Translations under genes and position numbers: made by a program | The notes under the pieces: model-generated | The model's input: the letters and a program-made list of their open reading frames with translations, nothing else | Databases searched by the model: none | What the model was told of the DNA's origin: nothing | Shown here: positions 19,793 through 32,425 of the stretch, in pieces | How the letters are laid out: each line of letters begins with the position of its first letter | Numbering within the stretch: the stretch's first letter is position 1 | Assembly (NCBI GenBank): GCA_024811115.1 | Contig: JAKOGH010000030.1 | Span: forward strand, 1-64,000 | DNA length: 64,000 nt | From: Terana coerulea | Lineage: Eukaryota; Basidiomycota; Agaricomycetes; Polyporales; Phanerochaetaceae | Direction of reading: 5' to 3'

Positions 19793-20869
19793 TAGGAGAA
19801 GCCCTGGAGGGCTACAAGCGTGCGGCTGCCACTCATGGCTGGAAGGCGAGTATTATATTTGTCGGACCGCTGGCGGATGCTAATTGTGAAATGGATCGAA
19901 GCTAACGTCCAATGTTGCAGGTGCCTGACACAATTAATCAGCTAGCTTCCTTAAGAATGATTCCGAAAACCCTCCATCCTTCTGTACTTTTACAATTTAT
20001 CTATGTATGTTATGCCATTGTAGACTGAAACTGTGAACTTTCTCTTTTTGCGATCTAACTTGGGTGTCAAGTGCGATTTGATGATGTTCTGACTCTACTT
20101 ACCATACCATTTTTAAGTTCCCTTTCCTTTTCAAAGCGGTCAAAGCTGCTGCAGAGACATGCATTTCTTTCATCCTTATATTGTATCTCACCAGCTCGAC
20201 TGTCATTGTCAGTGTACAACGTTGCAACGACCAGTGAGGGCTGAGCAAGGGTGCATTTTGGAGAACCTACCTTCTATGGTAGGTCTTGGCATCAGAGAAT
20301 TGCCTCATCTAGCCACATTCCTGTCGGCTGGCCGGAATCCGCTGGATGTCAGCCGCTCAAGGTGAGCTCAAGTGGACGAGTGCATAAAGTACTGGAAAGA
20401 GCTTTCTCCTAGTCCCTATGCCGTCTACAGCATCCGTCATAAAAAGTCGTGGGACATTGAGGACATAATTCTCAGAATAACTAAAACTTCAAACAGAAAT
20501 CACTGGACAGGGGAACTGCAGCAAGCTAAGCGAGGTTAGGGTTGGCCTTTCCCAAAGAGGCAAATTCGTGATTAGCGCTGTTTTCGCGGTGTCAGCCAAG
20601 CCGCAAAGCGTTGCGCTCGTTGTTGTCGACCACCACCATCCCCTCATTCCCCCTTCCCTTCCTTCTCTCCTTCACGCTCATTTGTCTCCGGTGCTTGGTA
20701 GTTACGACTCAATCAAGCGAACCTCGAAAATCCCGAAACACTACAAGAATTTACTCGAGAATATCAAATCATGGTTGAATTCACGAAGTTGCGGATGCAC
20801 GGCGGTCCTATGGGTGTTCACCATAAGAAACGCGTAGCCGACAGCGGTGTGTAGGCTATACGAAGTGAT
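19793..20869. other. intergenic region, no gene recognised
   Basis: Upstream region of the KNH-type gene. No frame with family resemblance. A signal-peptide exon for the downstream gene might lie near 20,560-20,860, but no convincing one was found. Confidence 0.4.
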
Positions 20870-22385
20870 ATGTACCCTTCTAAGTTGTTCTCAGGCTGCA
20901 ATACGGGTGGATTCTACAAGTCGCCGACCGCGAACCAAACTGTATCGTCCTCTGACTCGTTTAACATCACCTGGGATTCTACATGCTTAGATGTCACGGC
21001 AGTCGACATTTACCTCTACGCACCTGGAGCATCTACTCCGCGCATTCACCTCTGGAGGAACGTCGATTTTGCTGCGGGAAGCTATCAAGCCACGCTCAAG
21101 TCTTCGTGGTGGAACTCCTCCACGTCTGTCAATTTGCAGCTCGCGATTGTAGAGTACAACACACCTACGTTTATGGCCACGATGCCCGCTGGACCCGTTT
21201 TCATCGCGAAAACCGACCCCACCGTCGCGGGAGCGACATCCACCGACACCACCGCCGACTCTACCGTTGACAACGTCAACAACGTGCCACAAGCGACCCA
21301 TATCTCCAAGGGCAAGGTTGCAGCGGCCGTGATCATGCCGCTACTCGTCGTTGCGGCAATCATAACCGTCGTGTACATCTTCATGAAGCGCAAGCAACAG
21401 AAGGGCAAGAGCCAGAGGTGGAGCCAGGCCATCGACAAGCGCATGTCTACCATTTCGACCGACTGGAAGTCCATGTCGCCGGGCGCTGCCCAAGCCGCTA
21501 TCCGTGCCAGCATGGCCGTCGGAGAAGCCGGGAACCGTCAGTCCAACGCATTTGCCTTCGGTGCAATTCGCCCCGTCAGCGCTGTCGACGGCGGAAGGGC
21601 TGGTATTGGCGCAGGAGGCATCGACCTGTTGACGCCGCAGATGAGCGAGCTCCGTGCTGGCCCACGTCCCAGAGTCGACACCGGGGAGCGTGTTTCCCGT
21701 ATCTCGTTCGCGGCCGATACCCGCCCCTCCGCCGACGGTCGTCGCAGCATATATAACTCCCGCCTCAGCCGCGCTGTGCACACTGGCCATGTCCCTCCCG
21801 TGCCGACACGGATGGACTCTGGCGACCTCTCGCCAACGCAGACCGAAGGACCGTCGTCTCTCACGTTCGACGACATCAACGCCCGTATGTCTGGGGTCGA
21901 CGCCGCTCCACGCCCCAGTGTCGATGCTATGATGCCTGCATTGTCCAGTAAGCTCATCCATCAATCACCGCCATTGCCATCCATCTAACTGTTTGGTTTT
22001 TCGTGGCATCAGTGATGCGTACTGGTGGCACTGGTTCCGACGACTATCTGTTCGACTACCAGGCGCCGTCGTTCCCCGTCCCTGAGCCCGCCATGCCATC
22101 GCCCCCTGCTCCCTCTCTGCAGATGTCCACCCCATCTGTCGTCGGCATGATGCCAATGCAGCCGATGCCCGCCAGCGTCATGTCCCCCGACGCTATGCTG
22201 CGCGCTTACGCTGAGCGTCGCGGGGTTGCTAGCCCGCCCCCATTGGCGCTCCTGTTCTTCCCGCCCCTGTTGTTAGCTATAACGGCAACGGCATGCGCAC
22301 GCTCTACTCCCCCACCGCGGATATTCGGGCGAGCGAGCACAGCAAGTACGAAGAGGATGACATCTACACCGGCACGGCGAGCTAG
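20870..22385 (+). CDS. Kre9/KNH-type single-pass membrane protein
   Basis: Probably a cell-surface protein. The N-terminal half (about residues 12-105) looks like the Ser/Thr-rich Kre9/KNH domain: KSPTANQTV, FNITWDSTC, NVDFAAGSYQATL. One transmembrane helix follows at about residues 148-170 (VAAAVIMPLLVVAAIITVVY), with a basic stop-transfer (FMKRKQQKGK) and a long Ser/Pro/Arg-rich cytoplasmic tail. A 65-nt intron (21948-22012) is clear. The tail continues in frame to AYAERRGVASP and would then change frame. Adding one C to the C5 run at 22237-22241 restores a tail ending SKYEEDDIYTGTAS and TAG at 22383-22385. No signal peptide is visible after the chosen ATG, so an upstream exon is probably missing; the real exon may start after the CAG at 20893-20895. 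Confidence 0.75.
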
Positions 22386-23073
22386 ATGACTCGTGTCCCA
22401 CTGTGTCGTCCCCGTCTCCAAGTGTATGTGGCATGTGCGTCTCTGTAACCGGTCGTCCAGCAGACAGCGAGCAAAATAGGCTGTTGGGTCTTCGGTTGTA
22501 CGATTTATCCCTTATATATTCTCCCTCCGGCATATCCTATCCTCGTCCCATATCCGCGCATCTCTTGCCATATATTGCTGTGTGTCTACCCCTCCTTTCC
22601 GTTCCTAGCTCAGCCCATCCCTACCTGTGTCATTGTTTCGGCTGCGCGTATAGTCTTGTTACCCCCTGAACCCGGCGTCCCCTTCCATGGCTTGGCGTTC
22701 AGTGTTCTTGGGACCACCCAGCGGTCGGTCCTTCACACCATTAATATCTCACGACAGCGTCGTTGTGTATACCCCTTGCCCCCATTTTACGACCTGCGAT
22801 TACATTCTACGTAGCTTTAGGCTTCTTGGTTTCGAGCCTCCACGCTTTACTTTAGCTTACCCCGCCGTCGACCGGACACGACAGAAAGGGTTGGCTTCCT
22901 TGGCAGCGTGTCTGCTTCTCATTCCCTGTCGCACTGCCGTGCATTATATACCACTTTTCTTGTCCCCTTCGCTATGCAGAAATTTATCTTGTGTCCGATG
23001 TGTGAATGTATGGTGCGTATACGCGAGCCAACAAAAAGTGATATTGTGTAGTATAAGCTAGCGGCACATTGAT
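22386..23073. other. intergenic region between convergent genes
   Basis: 3' flanks of the KNH-type gene and the Atl1-like gene. Pyrimidine-rich sequence; no gene seen. Confidence 0.5.
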
Positions 23074-23688
23074 CTACTGCTCCTCGTCCTCGTCGCCGCT
23101 GCCAGCGGACTCTGCATCTAGAGCGGCAGGTTGTGCGGCCCCGATGTCGACCGTCCCAGGCGCAGGGAACCAGCCGCACTCCCCGAACGCGACGCGCGGC
23201 TCGCCCGCGCGGCTGACGACGACCTCGACGCCCTCCGCTGCCAACGCATCCTGTTGCCGCCGCGCGCCGTCCGTGCCGGGGCCGCGCGAGGAGATGGTGC
23301 CGTTCGACGCGACGACACGTTGCCAGGGCACCGCCGGGGTGGCCGCCGGCGAGAGGTACTTCAGAGCTGTTTCACACCCGGGCGAGAACAACGAGTCGGC
23401 TGTGAGGACCTCGTTTGCGGTATCGAGGGTGAAGCGCACCTTGTCCGACGTGCCTGGAGTGCCGCGGCATGCCTATGAGCTTTGCAACGTGGCCTGTATG
23501 CAGTGAGGTTGCGTAAATACAAGGTCCTTTGTTCATCTGAGGTTGTCTGCCTGAAAACGCACCGTAACTAGTCACTTTCCCTGGAGGGATTTGGCGAACG
23601 ACATGATACACCTAGCCACGCTCCGTCGACAACTGTACACATCTAGGGGATATTGGCTTACTGCAGCATGAAATTCAGCACTGTCCAT
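23074..23688 (-). CDS. atl1: alkyltransferase-like protein (ATL/Atl1)
   Basis: ATL proteins bind O6-alkylguanine in DNA without repairing it directly and hand the lesion to nucleotide excision repair (known for S. pombe Atl1). Four exons: 23688-23662, 23611-23563, 23493-23440 and 23366-23074. The protein starts MDSAEFHAAVYHVVRQIPPG, followed by KVTSYGHVAKLIGMPRHSRH and VGQALKYLSP, then VPWQRVV. In active methyltransferases (MGMT/Ogt) the last motif is PCHRV; here Trp replaces the alkyl-acceptor Cys, the hallmark of ATL. The length, about 140 residues, is slightly longer than typical ATL because of an acidic C-terminal tail (SAGSGDEDEEQ). The arginine finger region (MPRHSRHVG) is kept. Nuclear location inferred. 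Confidence 0.9.
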
Positions 23689-23972
23689 GGCGTGGTGCTC
23701 ACTGTTGCTGTGGGAGACTTCAACAAATCTGAACCATCTTTGTGGCGTTCAAGAAGGAACGCAAGCGCCGCCCTTGCGGGTCCGATTCAGACTCGGAGAT
23801 GCTCGTGATACTAATAGGTTAGGAATATTCGCCCAGTATTGAGCATAATCTATGAATATACGAATACTTGAAGAGGATATCGTAAATATGGTCATAGAGT
23901 AATACATGGTAGCAGAAGCAAGGATACAAAAGTGTTCGTAGTGTCGTCACAGTGGTTCTGAATCTCGACCGC

Positions 23973-25987
23973 TCACATAGCCGTACCCACCTGCTGCTGC
24001 CTGCCCGGTACTGAGTGTCCGCGCATGTCTGGCGTGCCGTTGTACGAGTTGAGGCCGTCGGTGCTGTCCGAGCTCGCGTATGTCGCGTGGGCTACATCAT
24101 CTGTGCTCGTCGCTCGCCGCCTTCCGTCACCGCCGTAAGCATACGGGGCAAGCCGGATATTTTCATCGTAGCTACCTCGTATGGGCGTCCCGTTCGCCTC
24201 GGGGTCTTGCACAGGGTGATAGTCTCCGAACCCAAACGCCTCCTCGAAGTCGACTTTCCCGCGCTTGTTGTTGTGGTTGTCGGTCACGGTGACGCGCGGA
24301 CGGTCCACGCGGCGGCGGCCAAGAATGAAGAATTTCAGCGAGCCCCATATCTCAATGGCGAAGTCGGCTAAGGACAGGTGATGAGTAGGACGCATTAAAT
24401 AGGAGCGAGGCAATGTATGCTTACTGTAGTTGATGCTGTTGCAAAATCAGAAATTAGGCCACGAGACGCAGAAACTACAATGGGGCTCACCTATGCCAAA
24501 GAGGACGGAAGAAATTCCAGTTCTTACGGCCAGGTTCTGAATACTCCTTCCATGTGTACGCCCACATCATGAAAGCTGAGAAGAACACCATCTGAAACAG
24601 CTCAGTGGGATAGCAAGACCATTATAGGCCGAGGGCTTACCTCGATGCAGATAGCAAGGGCGTTCAAGCCGTCCGCAATATTAGCTTCTGTCCAATATTG
24701 GGTAGCGTGGATAACGCGACCTTCCAAAGCGCTGAACTGCGGAGGACATATGTCAAGGTGCTCTTGACGACATCAGATGAAGTACGTACAATAAGCGATT
24801 GGTAGAATGTGAACATAACAATCAACTTGATTGACAGGAATTTGGCGAGAGGCCGCTTCCCTTTGAGCTCCTCTTTGGTGAGTCCATAGAATACTAACAA
24901 TCCGTATAGAGCTATGCTGAGGGAAGATTAAAAATATAGCATCCCTGAGAAAGGTGCTACTGACGTGATACTGATGGCGTCGAAGAGTGTAATATAGGCT
25001 TTCGCCGTTTTGAAACTCCAGGAGCCAGACTCGCACAACACGCCTTTTGCTTGCGCAATGATACCGACGATCGAAAGTACTGCGTGGCGCGGAAGTTTCA
25101 ATACATCTGTTCGTGTACGATTCATAGTTGACTCACCGGGCCGAATTATGACATACTGCAGGACAGACCATTTGACGGTATACATGAAGTACGCCTAAGG
25201 GCAACCAGGGTGAGCGAGAGATAGCCATATATCACGCTTGACATACTTTGGTGGGTCGATACTTCCAGTGGCCGAACTACATAGACAAATCAATGGACTG
25301 GTGAAGGAACGGTGTGAACATGATGCGCACCGGGATAGGCAGCGACTTCTTCTCTTTCCGGGCAAGCGCATTTTTCACATCGTGGCCGGACCCCGTGGCT
25401 GCGACATATTCAATAAGAAGGAGACTGCAGATGTTGTTTGGTCAGAAAGGCCGGTTGAGCCTCTATGTGGCGATGACTTACAGAAACGCGCTAAGGGTGA
25501 TGGACTCGTAGGCCGTTTCTATGAGGTCGTAGTAGGTGTAGTCTCGGAAATAGCGGTAGGAAAAGAATGAGATGACGGCGTATACGGGGGCATGTACAAT
25601 ACTCGTAGTCTGTGCGCAAGAAACGTCAGCTGGACATTTCTTTCAGCAGGCTTTTCTGAACTCACATCTGGCGCTGCTCCCCGGGGTTGTTGTAGTTTCT
25701 GTCCAGAGTCCTCAGCTAACATTTTGTGGTCTTCAATTAGAATATGCTAACCGGCAATGTCCAGATACGGTAATGAGGGATAGTATTACAGTCTGCAGAG
25801 TTCAGAAGGATGTCAATACAGCCGACATGTCAACGGTTACGGAGTGACCACTCACCGCGGCGGCGCAGGCGCCAGATATCACCCAGCCTATTCGATGTGC
25901 ATCCCAATTTATCCCATCTGAACTCCAGAAACTACTCTGGTCGACGACTTGTGCGTTATCTGAGGGGCAGTTGGCCGAGCTGGCCAT
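23973..25987 (-). CDS. TMEM184 / organic solute transporter alpha-like membrane protein (DUF300)
   Basis: A multi-pass membrane protein of the Ost-alpha/TMEM184 superfamily, role in fungi poorly defined (possibly vacuolar). ATG at 25987 (MASSANCPSDNAQ). Exons then encode HRIGWVISGACAAA, SLITVSGHCRNYNNPGEQRQ, VYAVISFFSYRYFRDYTYYD with LIETAYESITLSAFL, IEYVAATGSGHDVKNALA, TVKWSVLQYVIIRP, KAYITLFDAISI, LVFYGLTKEELKGKRPLAKF with LSIKLIVMFTFYQS, ALAICIEMVFFSAFMMWAYTW, and a hydrophilic C-terminal tail ending at 23973. The family signatures NYNNPGEQR, YYDLIE and LQY are present. The frame breaks once, between LYMPP and VYAVISF, at a run of five G on the plus strand (25586-25590); one more base restores it. 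About eight introns of 45-70 nt. Confidence 0.85.
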
Positions 25988-26797
25988 GACTGCGGGTATG
26001 AAGTGTGGACAGGGTCCAGAGGATGGGTATGTTGTTCAGAATAAGCGAAACGCCGGAAAGGGTTTGGGGGGCGAGGTTATTTGGCGGTCTGAAGTTCGTG
26101 GGCAGTAACGGGTCGCTGAAGGAGAGGGGGGTGAGAGGCTGGAAATAAACATAAAGTGGATCCTGCTTAAGGCATCGTCATGGTCCTGACATAGGCGCCT
26201 ATCAGGCACTGCTATTCGGCGAGCCGGTTTCGGACATTCCGGTGCACAGTACACTCACCCTGCAACGTCCTTGACCCGGGTAAGCAACGTTTTGTAGTAA
26301 TTTAAGCGAATACAACGCTGGATATCACACTTTGTAGGCTTTTTAGATGAAGCATCCGAAAGATCGATGCTGTTTGCGCAAAGCAGTGTGCTTGATAAGT
26401 ATTCCATCTCTCGAGGTTTGAGAATCACTCCGAGCAACGATATCTGTACGACTTTGTTTCACGCATTCGTGGGCCATGTACTATGGCAGGGACATTCAAA
26501 ATACTAGCTGCGCATGGCACTGTATCCGCTCATCTCTGCCTCACCGCCTCAGAAATAGAACAGTTTTATGTAAGTTCAGCGTTCAACGTTCAGCCTCCGT
26601 CCTTCCTGCTGTGCCGGCCTCATACCCGCCTCGATGCTGCCGTACGCATGAAGAGCCCCGTGGCAAATTATATTGTACAAGCTGAGTGACGCTTTCCGCT
26701 TTTTACATGACCGTTTTCTGTCCGCTCAAGTGGCGGATCTCAGACTCTAACGAAGCTCTACAGCGGAACCGGCTTGTTGTGGTCGTGCAGCCGCAGC
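25988..26797. other. intergenic region, no gene recognised
   Basis: Upstream of the TMEM184-like gene and downstream of the small Ala/Lys-rich gene. Open frames at 26,476-26,690 (+) show no family resemblance or splice support. Confidence 0.4.
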
Positions 26798-27099
26798 CTA
26801 CTTGGCCGCCTTGGGGACCTTAGCAGCGGTCTTCGCCGCGCCTGCCTGAGCGCGTGCTGGAAAGCTGCTCTTGCTGGCGTCGGCGCCAGCCTTGGCCTAT
26901 AACACCGCCCGTCGGTGGTCAGCCCGATGATCATTATATGGAGGGAAATGCGCTCGTACCTGCGTCGTCGGGACGCGGGGGCATCGGTTGGTGCCTTGTT
27001 GCTGGCAGCGGCACCACCAGCTAGGGAATGCTGGTCAGAGGTTGCCGGGACAAGTTGAAGCTACGAGTACGTACTGGCACGAGTTCCCTTAGCCGGCAT
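26798..27099 (-). CDS. small Ala/Lys-rich basic protein
   Basis: Three exons encode about 60 residues: MPAKGTRA, a middle exon TGGAAASNKAPTDAP..., and a last exon AKAGADASKSSFPARAQAGA ending KTAAKVPKAAK and TAG at 26798. Both introns have clean GT...AG borders (GTACGT...CCTAG and GTACGA...TATAG). The middle exon only joins the last in frame if the run of five G on the plus strand (26977-26981) has six bases, giving ...DAPRVPTTQ before the splice. The composition resembles short basic nuclear proteins or histone H1-like tails. No family recognised. Confidence 0.5.
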
Positions 27100-27581
27100 G
27101 TTGATTGTGGGAGTTGGTTGGGAGGGGGAGGAGATGAATGAGCTTGGTGAGTTGCTTGCTGACCTTTACTGCCGTTTGCCTACGCCTTTTATACCTTCCA
27201 GGACTCCGCCTTCTCGCTGCTACCCGCAGTTCGTTGGATTTCGGGGCGGGCAGGGCACAAAAAGCGCATCAAGCACGGTAGAACCTGTCTTCATTGTGTT
27301 ACGTGGCCTTTGACATCGCCCTTCCCCAAGACGTCGTGAAGGTTTGGTCTGCATGACAAACGTTTCAACTGCTGCACACGACACTGGCAGCTGAAGCCCG
27401 CCATTACCCGCATACGGCCTAAGATCGTCTCTGCCCATATCAAGACAGCTTCACTTGACCAACACCGCTGTCTCCTACCCGCTCTCCGGACCATCTCAGC
27501 GGTCGACCGATCTGCTTAACTAGGTTCCCCATTTCACGCACAGCAGTGACGGATTTGTGCTAGTGGTCGTCGGTCGGTCGT

Positions 27582-27813
27582 TCAGGCGAAGATGCGCGCT
27601 GCCATTGACTCATCGGCTCGATAGGTGCCCTTCTTGCGATCTTCCCTTTCTTCACAGATGCCTTCTTCTACGATTCGCCGTAGCCCATCCACTAGCGTTG
27701 CAAGCTCACGAGTAGTTATCGGGACAATGTCGCGAGAAGTCGATTATCACACTGTCAATTAGGAACGGAACGAAATCCCGTAACGTCTTCTGAATTGAGT
27801 GAATAATAGGCAT
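27582..27813 (-). CDS. possible small gene, unknown product
   Basis: ATG at 27813 opens MPIIHSIQKTLRDFVPFLID. A second frame ends at TGA 27582 with TRELATLVDGLRRIVEEGIC and KKGTYRADESMAARIFA. Both pieces read like real protein and meet near 27,728-27,740 with a one-base frame difference, so either a short intron or a base error lies between them. Coding-like sequence may extend upstream to about 27,975. No family recognised. The remaining bases to the next genes (27,100-27,581 and 27,980-28,220) show nothing. Confidence 0.35.
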
Positions 27814-28220
27814 CTTGACCTCTATTGGCTCTGGAAGACCGAAGCTGCTCGATCTTCTGGCTGCGATCGTCCTTGTACCTGGACAAGGTTCGAGCACAAG
27901 CCTTCGGCGGTGTAAAGAGGGCTTTACGACGCTTTGAGCAGACGGCCGTACTTCACTCAACCAACGTTGCAACCACATCCGAGTCCCCAGAGCCCTATGC
28001 CTTACTCAACCTCTCTCGAGTGCTGCGCCCAGACATCCTACACGCAATGTTGTAGCTATGACCACTAATGGCCGTCTCCTACTCCTCCGTTCTATGAAAC
28101 ACTGGATATATTCGCTGACATGGAGTACACGTTCGTTCGCTCACAAGTACAATTTACATTTCTGTGCATTATGGCCGGTTCATCGTTCACATTCAGGCTT
28201 CAAGGTCAACTGTCCATCCT

Positions 28221-31200
28221 CTAGATGTAGATAGGAAGGGTAGGGTCGAAGCCGCTCCACATGGGACCCTCGACGAAGTCCTGCTGGTCGATCAAGAAAT
28301 CCTGCAGATAGCCCGTAAATCCTGCTGGACTGCGCCGCGAACAACACGGTACTCACGAGAGGACATTCGACGAGGGCACCCTTGACCTGGTCAAGGCGCT
28401 GCTTGATGCGGTCGAGCGGGATGTCCGGCACAACATGTCCCGTCTTCGTCTTCGGAACGTAGTTCTACAGCGCATCGTAAGCACCTCACTACTATGGTGA
28501 AGAGCGATGTACGTACGCCGTAGGCATCCCAATTACGGATGAGGTTGGTAGGTACAGGACGGAAGATCTCGGTGAAGATCTCCCGGTTCTTCCTGGCTGT
28601 ATCGTTCCACAGAGCATCGCACTCGGCGGAGAGCGGGTCAGCCACCTTTCTATCTTCGCCTGCTTCAGTCTCGTCTTCGTTGGGTATAGGCGCCGGTCGC
28701 ATGAACGAGTCGACGCGCTCGTTAGGGCTGTCGCAGTTCTGCGGGGGTATAAGGCCTAGATGCTCTGTCTCGCAGTGTGAGTAGGCGAGTTGCAATTTGT
28801 AAGCGAGCTGCTATACCTCTGTAGAGCTTACGCCGCAGGGTGGCGGCGAAGCGAGCGGCCATGTATTTGTTGCCATCCATCTCGGTCTCGATTAGGTCCT
28901 CGTCCTCGACGACCAAGGCAATCTCGGAATCACCGTCTCCCTGAAAACACTATTAGTACGTAGCTGAGATTTCAAAACCGAACACACAGACCTTCTGGCT
29001 TCGATCGTTGATGTTGGCGGATCCCATCTGCCTCGCCATCGTCAAACTGAGGCAAACCGCGCACGAAACACTAACTTACGATAACTCGGCGGTCGTCAAC
29101 GATCATAACCTTGGAGTGGATGTAGAGCAGCTCAGAGACGTAGGCGTTCTTCTCCTCTTCCTCGTTACCAAGCCACTTCTCGTCCAGCAGGCTTGTCTGG
29201 TCGTTGAGCATGTGCTGCACGACGTTGTCGGATACGCTCTCGTCGCTTCGCAGGCCGTCGGCGCCGTGCTCGAAGCGCTCGATGATCTGGCGCGCCTCGT
29301 CGACGGTCTTCGGGAGGGGATATGTCTCGGTCTTCAGGTCATTCTTCTGGCCGTCTATCGAGGAAGTGACGACGCTTGCGTCCGGGACGACGATGGTGAC
29401 GTTCTCTGGCTGCGGCGTCCCGTCCTCCTCCTGGCCGACCCACTGCTTGGACAGGGCGACCATGGCTTGTTGGAACTTGACGCCGCTGTTCTCTTCCATC
29501 GCCGCGATGAAGGACGCTGGACGAGCACTCTGTCAGTCGAGTCTAACAAGCGCTATGTCATGGGATGCTTACGGTATGGTGCGTTGATCCTATCGTAAGC
29601 CCTCAGATGGTAGAAACGGATGTAATCCAGCCTGAAGTAACGGTGAGATAATGGGGTCTACGACGAAACAATGAAGGAGTGCGCACGGTTCGTATCCAGC
29701 CTTACGGATCTCTTCGTAGATACTATGTCCTCCTCGGTTGATGGTTCTGTATTGTGCCGCCATGATAGTCTTCACCGAACTCTCATCCTTAATATTACCC
29801 GCAAACCCGGGAACCTCTGGGATGACAACGACAACCTGGTAGAGCGTTACTCTCTACGCCTGACCGAGAAAGGCGCACAATTATACTGACCTTGAACTTC
29901 TGACCGTCTTTGGCTGCTTGGACAATGCGCTGCACTAGCGCTGCAGCAATCTGGTTCTTGACGGGACCATCGGTGCTCGTGTTAGATATGCTGAATGGCG
30001 AATCAATGGCTGTAAGTATCGTCAAACAAATGATTCATGCTTACAAGAATTGGTTCTCTGCGAGATTGAAATTTGTCAGACGGCCTGGACGTGCTATCTA
30101 TTTAGAAGAAAAACTCGCCTATGTAGATGAAGTGGTTGGCCTCCAAAATGAGCTGGATATCTGCGTGCCATTCTCAATCACAAGCAGCGTGCATCTGAAC
30201 GAGAACTCACAAGCATTCTGGATACTCTTCTCGGTGAGCACACCGTGGCTCCAGTCCGACACGCTACGGATAGCCTGCACACGGCAGGTGCCATTGGGAG
30301 GGGGTTGGTACGACACAGGGTCCTCTTCTTCCTCCGGGAACAACTGATCCATGTATCTGTGGTACCGCTGCTTGAACTTCCTGCCCTGTTCATGCCACTG
30401 CTCCCGGTGAGGGTGCCGAACCACAGACTCGTTCGGAGCAGCCTCGACGTTGTGCGGAAGAGCGAGCCAATCGTAGTGCCTGAGGAATTACATGGTTAAG
30501 TGCACAATAATATAAACGCATCGTATCGGGAAGACCTACTCGTTGGACCTGTACTGCGAGACCATTAAAATCAGCTGCGTGCGAACTTTCGAAGCATTCT
30601 CACCTTGCGCTTCTTGACCTCGTTCCAGCGCTCCACGTAGTGCTGGACAATGTCGAGCACAACCGGCCCGCAGAGCGTCATGTGCACCTATCACTCAAGT
30701 TCAAAGAAGCACAAGATTGAATGTTCGTGATGCTCACATCGTGCCACGGCATGCGGGGAGAGTCCAAGACGCTCAGTCCGTTGTTAGCGAACTGACTCAC
30801 ATCCTGCAGACAAGGTTAACAAACAGCAACCGGGGTGGCCGACGAGCCCACCTTGAAATCCAGAACGCGAGCATTATTGTAATCTTGTCCCGGGAACAGC
30901 GTGTCACCAAAGTTCGTCGGATGGACGTCCGCAAGCGGATGGTTGTGGGTATCCCAGCGCCCAAAGCACAAGTCGAGGCCGCCAATACAGGCACGGTGGT
31001 TGTCAACGACCACGACCTTCTCGTGATGAGACCAGAACTCAACGTCGTCTAATATGCCAAATGAGAGCCCATTACGACTGAGCCAAGAAGAGACGGTTAC
31101 CTTTACTGCCAATGTGATCGGGATGACGCATACAAGCGATGTTTGGGTGCAGGTCCTCCAGAGCATGCTTGGTATGGCTCGAGCTCATAGACATCGTTTG

Positions 31201-31909
31201 AGTCACCTGTTTCTAAGGTTAACCAGGCGCTACGAGAATACATTATGGCACGACGTACCTCTTTGTACACTATGATGTAAATCTTAACACCTTGCTCGGC
31301 CTTCCGTTTGAGCACTCGGTCCAGGCGCCATTGCTCATTGTATGCGGGCGGCCGACGAAGATAGAGCTCTGGCGTCAGCCACCAGTCCTGTGAAACATAA
31401 CAGCGTCAGCTTGCCGCTCACGAACACCGCAGCATGGTAGGAATGGATAGGGGTCCGATGACCCGTTTGTCACCGAATCGTCTGACTCCTCCCTGTTAGC
31501 AGACACTCACCAGAATGAAGATAGCCTCTCGGGCACTGTCAAGCATCTCTGAGAGAGCGTACATGTAGTCATGGCCGTCAACGTGCCTACAGATAGTTAC
31601 TGTGAGTATGCAATAAACGTGAGCCCAGGCACGTGCAACTCACCACTTCACAAAGTTCTGGGAGCGTTCATCCGCGAAGGAATGAAAACGGTGGCTCGAA
31701 TTGATTTCTGAACGAATCATGTCCGCCCGCTTCTCTTCTGGATCGTCATGCCTGCGATTTGGGTTAAAAATCCCTGCATTGCACAAAAGCTCAGTCAAGG
31801 CGTACTGCGAGCTGTACGCTGAATACAACTATATACCTATCGCACTCTCGCGAGCGTGGTGCACGCCGTCTTCCGCCTTCGAGGCGAGCTTGCTGAAGAA
31901 CTTGGACAT
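28221..31909 (-). CDS. phospholipase D
   Basis: Hydrolyses phosphatidylcholine to phosphatidic acid and choline. ATG at 31909 (MSKFFSKLASKAEDGV); stop TAG at 28221; roughly 830 residues in about a dozen exons. Both HKD motifs are visible. The first, WSHHEKVVVVDNHRACIG (about 31,000-31,040), is followed by GLDLCFGRWDTHNHPL. The second, LLYIHSKVMIVDDRRVI (about 29,075-29,140), is followed after an intron by GSANINDRSQ. Between them are FPGQDYNNARV, WHDVHMTLCGPVVLDIVQHY and ERWNEVKKRKYRSNEHYD. The N-terminus has no PX or PH domain, so it is the short cytosolic form rather than a Spo14/PLD1-like enzyme. The C-terminus carries a long Pro/Glu-rich segment and ends DPTLPIYI. It lies 516 bp downstream of the histidine kinase stop region on the same strand; co-regulation is not shown. 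Confidence 0.92.
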
Positions 31910-32425
31910 GGTGGTCGGGATGCAAAGCAGCGACGACAGCTGTGTATGATCGTGCGTGGTATATGCGGCAAAACGCTGGCGCTGATATCCGCCTCCTCGG
32001 CAACGTCGTCATCGATGTATCGCCCGCCAAGACACCGAAGTGTGATTGTTGCAAGCCCAGTTGCCAAGGGTAGGATGGCCCAGGGCGCTCTCCGCGGCCG
32101 CCGCAGTACAGATAGCAAGGAGTCGGGGCAGCATGTGAGATGAAGCAGAGAGAACGATATGATATTCAAGCTTAGGTATCAGTACTTTAGTGACAGCAGG
32201 CTCTGTTACAACACGTGTAGGCTGCAGAGAGAGAGAAGACCAAGACCGGGTAACTGGATCGAGCGATACAGGACAAATGGAAACAAGGAAACGAATGGCG
32301 GGCATATGCAGTCTCCGCGAGACATATGATACAATGACAGAATGACCGATGCAGAGAAGAACAGATGCGATAATTAGATGAGGATGAGACAGACCAGACC
32401 GAACGCGCCCCGTACTGGAAGAAAT
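31910..32425. other. intergenic region between PLD and the histidine kinase
   Basis: Promoter region of the phospholipase D gene and 3' flank of the histidine kinase gene. Nothing else recognised. Confidence 0.5.

Noticed and set aside
20987..21964. Long minus-strand frames over the KNH-type gene
   Set aside because: Antisense shadows of GC-rich coding sequence; the plus-strand frame has the domain and splice evidence.
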